Positions 62,607-64,000 of a stretch of 64,000 bases of DNA are shown one piece after another (the stretch's first letter is position 1; each line of letters begins with the position of its first letter). Source of the DNA: Arcuatula senhousia (lineage: Eukaryota; Mollusca; Bivalvia; Mytilida; Mytilidae); NCBI GenBank assembly GCA_963971305.1, contig OZ020306.1, positions 56,518,686 through 56,582,685 on the forward strand, given 5' to 3'. Made by a program: the position numbers and the translations under genes. Under the pieces are notes generated by a model. It was given only the letters and a program-made list of their open reading frames with translations. It did not search any database and had not been told where the DNA came from.

Positions 62607-63627
62607 AAAGAATGTGTCCATGGGACACAAATGCCCCCGCTGGCCTCAAATAAAAAGTTGAAGTCCGAAAGGTCTGAAAGTCGCTTAGGACGCATAGTTA
62701 ATCATACTTAACCATCCTACCAAGTTTCAAATCATTCCCATGTACGGTTTCTGAGAAAAGCTTGACGGAAATTTTCATGTCGATCTTGGTATCGGTCCAG
62801 CCCCAAACAGGAAGTAGATGTCCAACAGGTCTAAAATTCGCTTAGGACATATAGTTTGTCATACTGAACAATCCTACCAAGTTTCAAGTCATTCCCATTT
62901 ACGGTTTCTGAGAAAAGCTTGACGGAAATTTTCATGTCGATTTTGGTATCGATCCAGCCCCACACAGGAAGTAGATGTCCGACAGGTATAAAATTTGCTT
63001 AGGACATATAGTTTGTCATACTGAACCATCCTACCAAGTTTCAAGTCATTCCCATTTACGGTTTCTGAGAAAAGCTTGACGGAAATTTTCATGTCGATTT
63101 TGGTATCGGTCCAGCCCCAAACAGGAAGTAGATGTCCGACAGGTCTTAAATTCGCTTAGGACATATAGTTTGTCATACTGAACAATCCTACCAAGTTTCA
63201 AGTCATTCCCATGTACGGTTTCTGAGAAAAGCTTGACGGAAATTTTCATGTCGATTTTGGTATCGGTCCAGCCTTAAACAGGAAGTAGATGTCCGACAGG
63301 TCTAAAATTCGCTTAGGACATATAGTTTGTCATACTGAACAATCCTACCAAGTTTCAAGTCATTCCCATGTACAGTTTCTGAGAAAAGCTTGACGGAAAT
63401 TTTCATGTTGATTTTGGTATCGATCCAGCCCCAAACAGGAAGTAGATGTCCGACAGGTCTAAAATTTGCTTAGGACATATAGTTTGTCATACTGAACCAT
63501 CCTACCAAGTTTCAAGTCATTCCCATTTACGGTTTCTGAGAAAAGCTTGACGGAAATTCGTACGGACGGACGGACGGACATGAGTAAAACTTAATGCCCC
63601 CCGACATGTCGTCGCGGGGGCATAAAA
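62607..63627 (-). mobile_element. ATGCCCCCGCG-family HINE-like element, six modules
   Basis: Minus strand: head ATGCCCCCGCGACGACATGT / CGGGGGGCAT, (GTCC)n, six ~157-bp modules (tttctcagaaaccgtaaatg ... gacttgaaacttggtaggat + ggttcagtatgac ... catctacttcctgtttgggg), tail CAGCGGGGGCAT, hairpin TGTGTCCCATGGACACA, end TTCTTT. Modules are about 90-97% alike by eye. Confidence 0.8.
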
Positions 63628-63639
63628 AAACCAAACTAG

Positions 63640-64000
63640 AATGGCTGTTTTCCATGGAATAAGTATGTTGCTTGCATAGATCTAAGAATTTTAGGTTAAC
63701 AGGACGTAGATGAGATCTGGGCATAACATTGCTTTAAACCATATTGTACTATAGTAGGAAGCTGCATGCCAAAAGCAAATATCAAAAGGCTTTGACATTA
63801 AGTTGCCAGAAAAGCTGTAACAGAAGTTTTTGTGACACCACAAGACACAGAATGACACAAGACAATGGATAGTATCAAAGTGACTCCTATACATGTACGA
63901 CACTGTGCAACGTGTTGCAGGCGACAAAACAATCATTTCTTAACCTGACACACAATGTTTGTACATTTTGTAGCAGGGTGTACGTGTACAAATACAAAAC
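63640..64000. repeat. Start of a further module-type element, cut by the window end
   Basis: aacaggacgtagatgagatc, atagtaggaagctgcatgcc + aaaagcaaatatcaaaagg and ttgccagaaaagctgtaac are related to the 2967-3668 family modules read on the minus strand (ttttgatatttggtatgcagc). The end lies outside the window. Confidence 0.45.

Noticed and set aside
22281..63627. Regular arrays of ~100-185 bp units as possible CRISPR arrays
   Set aside because: Units are long, contiguous and lack unique spacers between short repeats; the genome is eukaryotic.

Overview
The window is animal genomic DNA. Genes are split into small exons with GT-AG introns, there is no operon layout, and most of the sequence is AT-rich interspersed repeats. 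The encoded proteins and the repeat types (GTC/GGC-rich heads, internal tandem modules, tRNA-derived SINE remnants) suggest a bivalve mollusc; that assignment is inferred from recalled family resemblance, not from a search.

Two protein genes are supported exon by exon, and they stand head to head. On the minus strand, BUD13 (RES splicing complex; 6 coding exons, about 610 aa) runs from the start codon at 20439 to the stop at 6139. On the plus strand, ASCC2 (ASC-1 / ribosome-quality-trigger complex subunit with a CUE domain; 16 coding exons, about 749 aa) runs from 20748 to 57491. Only 308 bp separate the two start codons, so a shared bidirectional promoter is likely. Every exon junction closes in frame. 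ASCC2 intron 10 has the hallmarks of a minor-spliceosome (U12-type) intron. Intron 8 holds two decayed copies of the end of exon 8.

Layout: 1-5820 intergenic, made of stacked repeat elements; 5820-20439 BUD13, with a sense-oriented 5'-truncated LINE carrying a 676-codon reverse transcriptase ORF in intron 1; 20440-20747 promoter region; 20748-57491 ASCC2, with a 2.8-kb hAT-like transposon and a SINE in intron 1, a 4-kb inverted-ended repeat complex in intron 3, and a roughly 8-kb nest of elements in intron 4; 57492-64000 intergenic with further elements.

The most unusual content is a set of at least ten sequence-distinct non-autonomous element families that share one design. Each has a head hairpin usually followed by TATTGTTTTTGTC-like sequence, then a simple-sequence block, then tandem modules of about 100-185 bp, then a tail that repeats the head arm in inverted form, often a tail hairpin, and an end at CTTG, CTAG or CTCG followed by TT. 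Two filled/empty site comparisons inside the window show the same outcome: insertion into a T-run with exactly two extra Ts. This matches what is known of Helentron-associated (HINE, pearl-like) elements. Modules from different families also share a two-part phrase (CTCtGAAACT ... TGAAACTTGGTA). Some families carry nuclear-receptor or YY1-like motifs in tandem, including three exact copies of the estrogen-response-element consensus.
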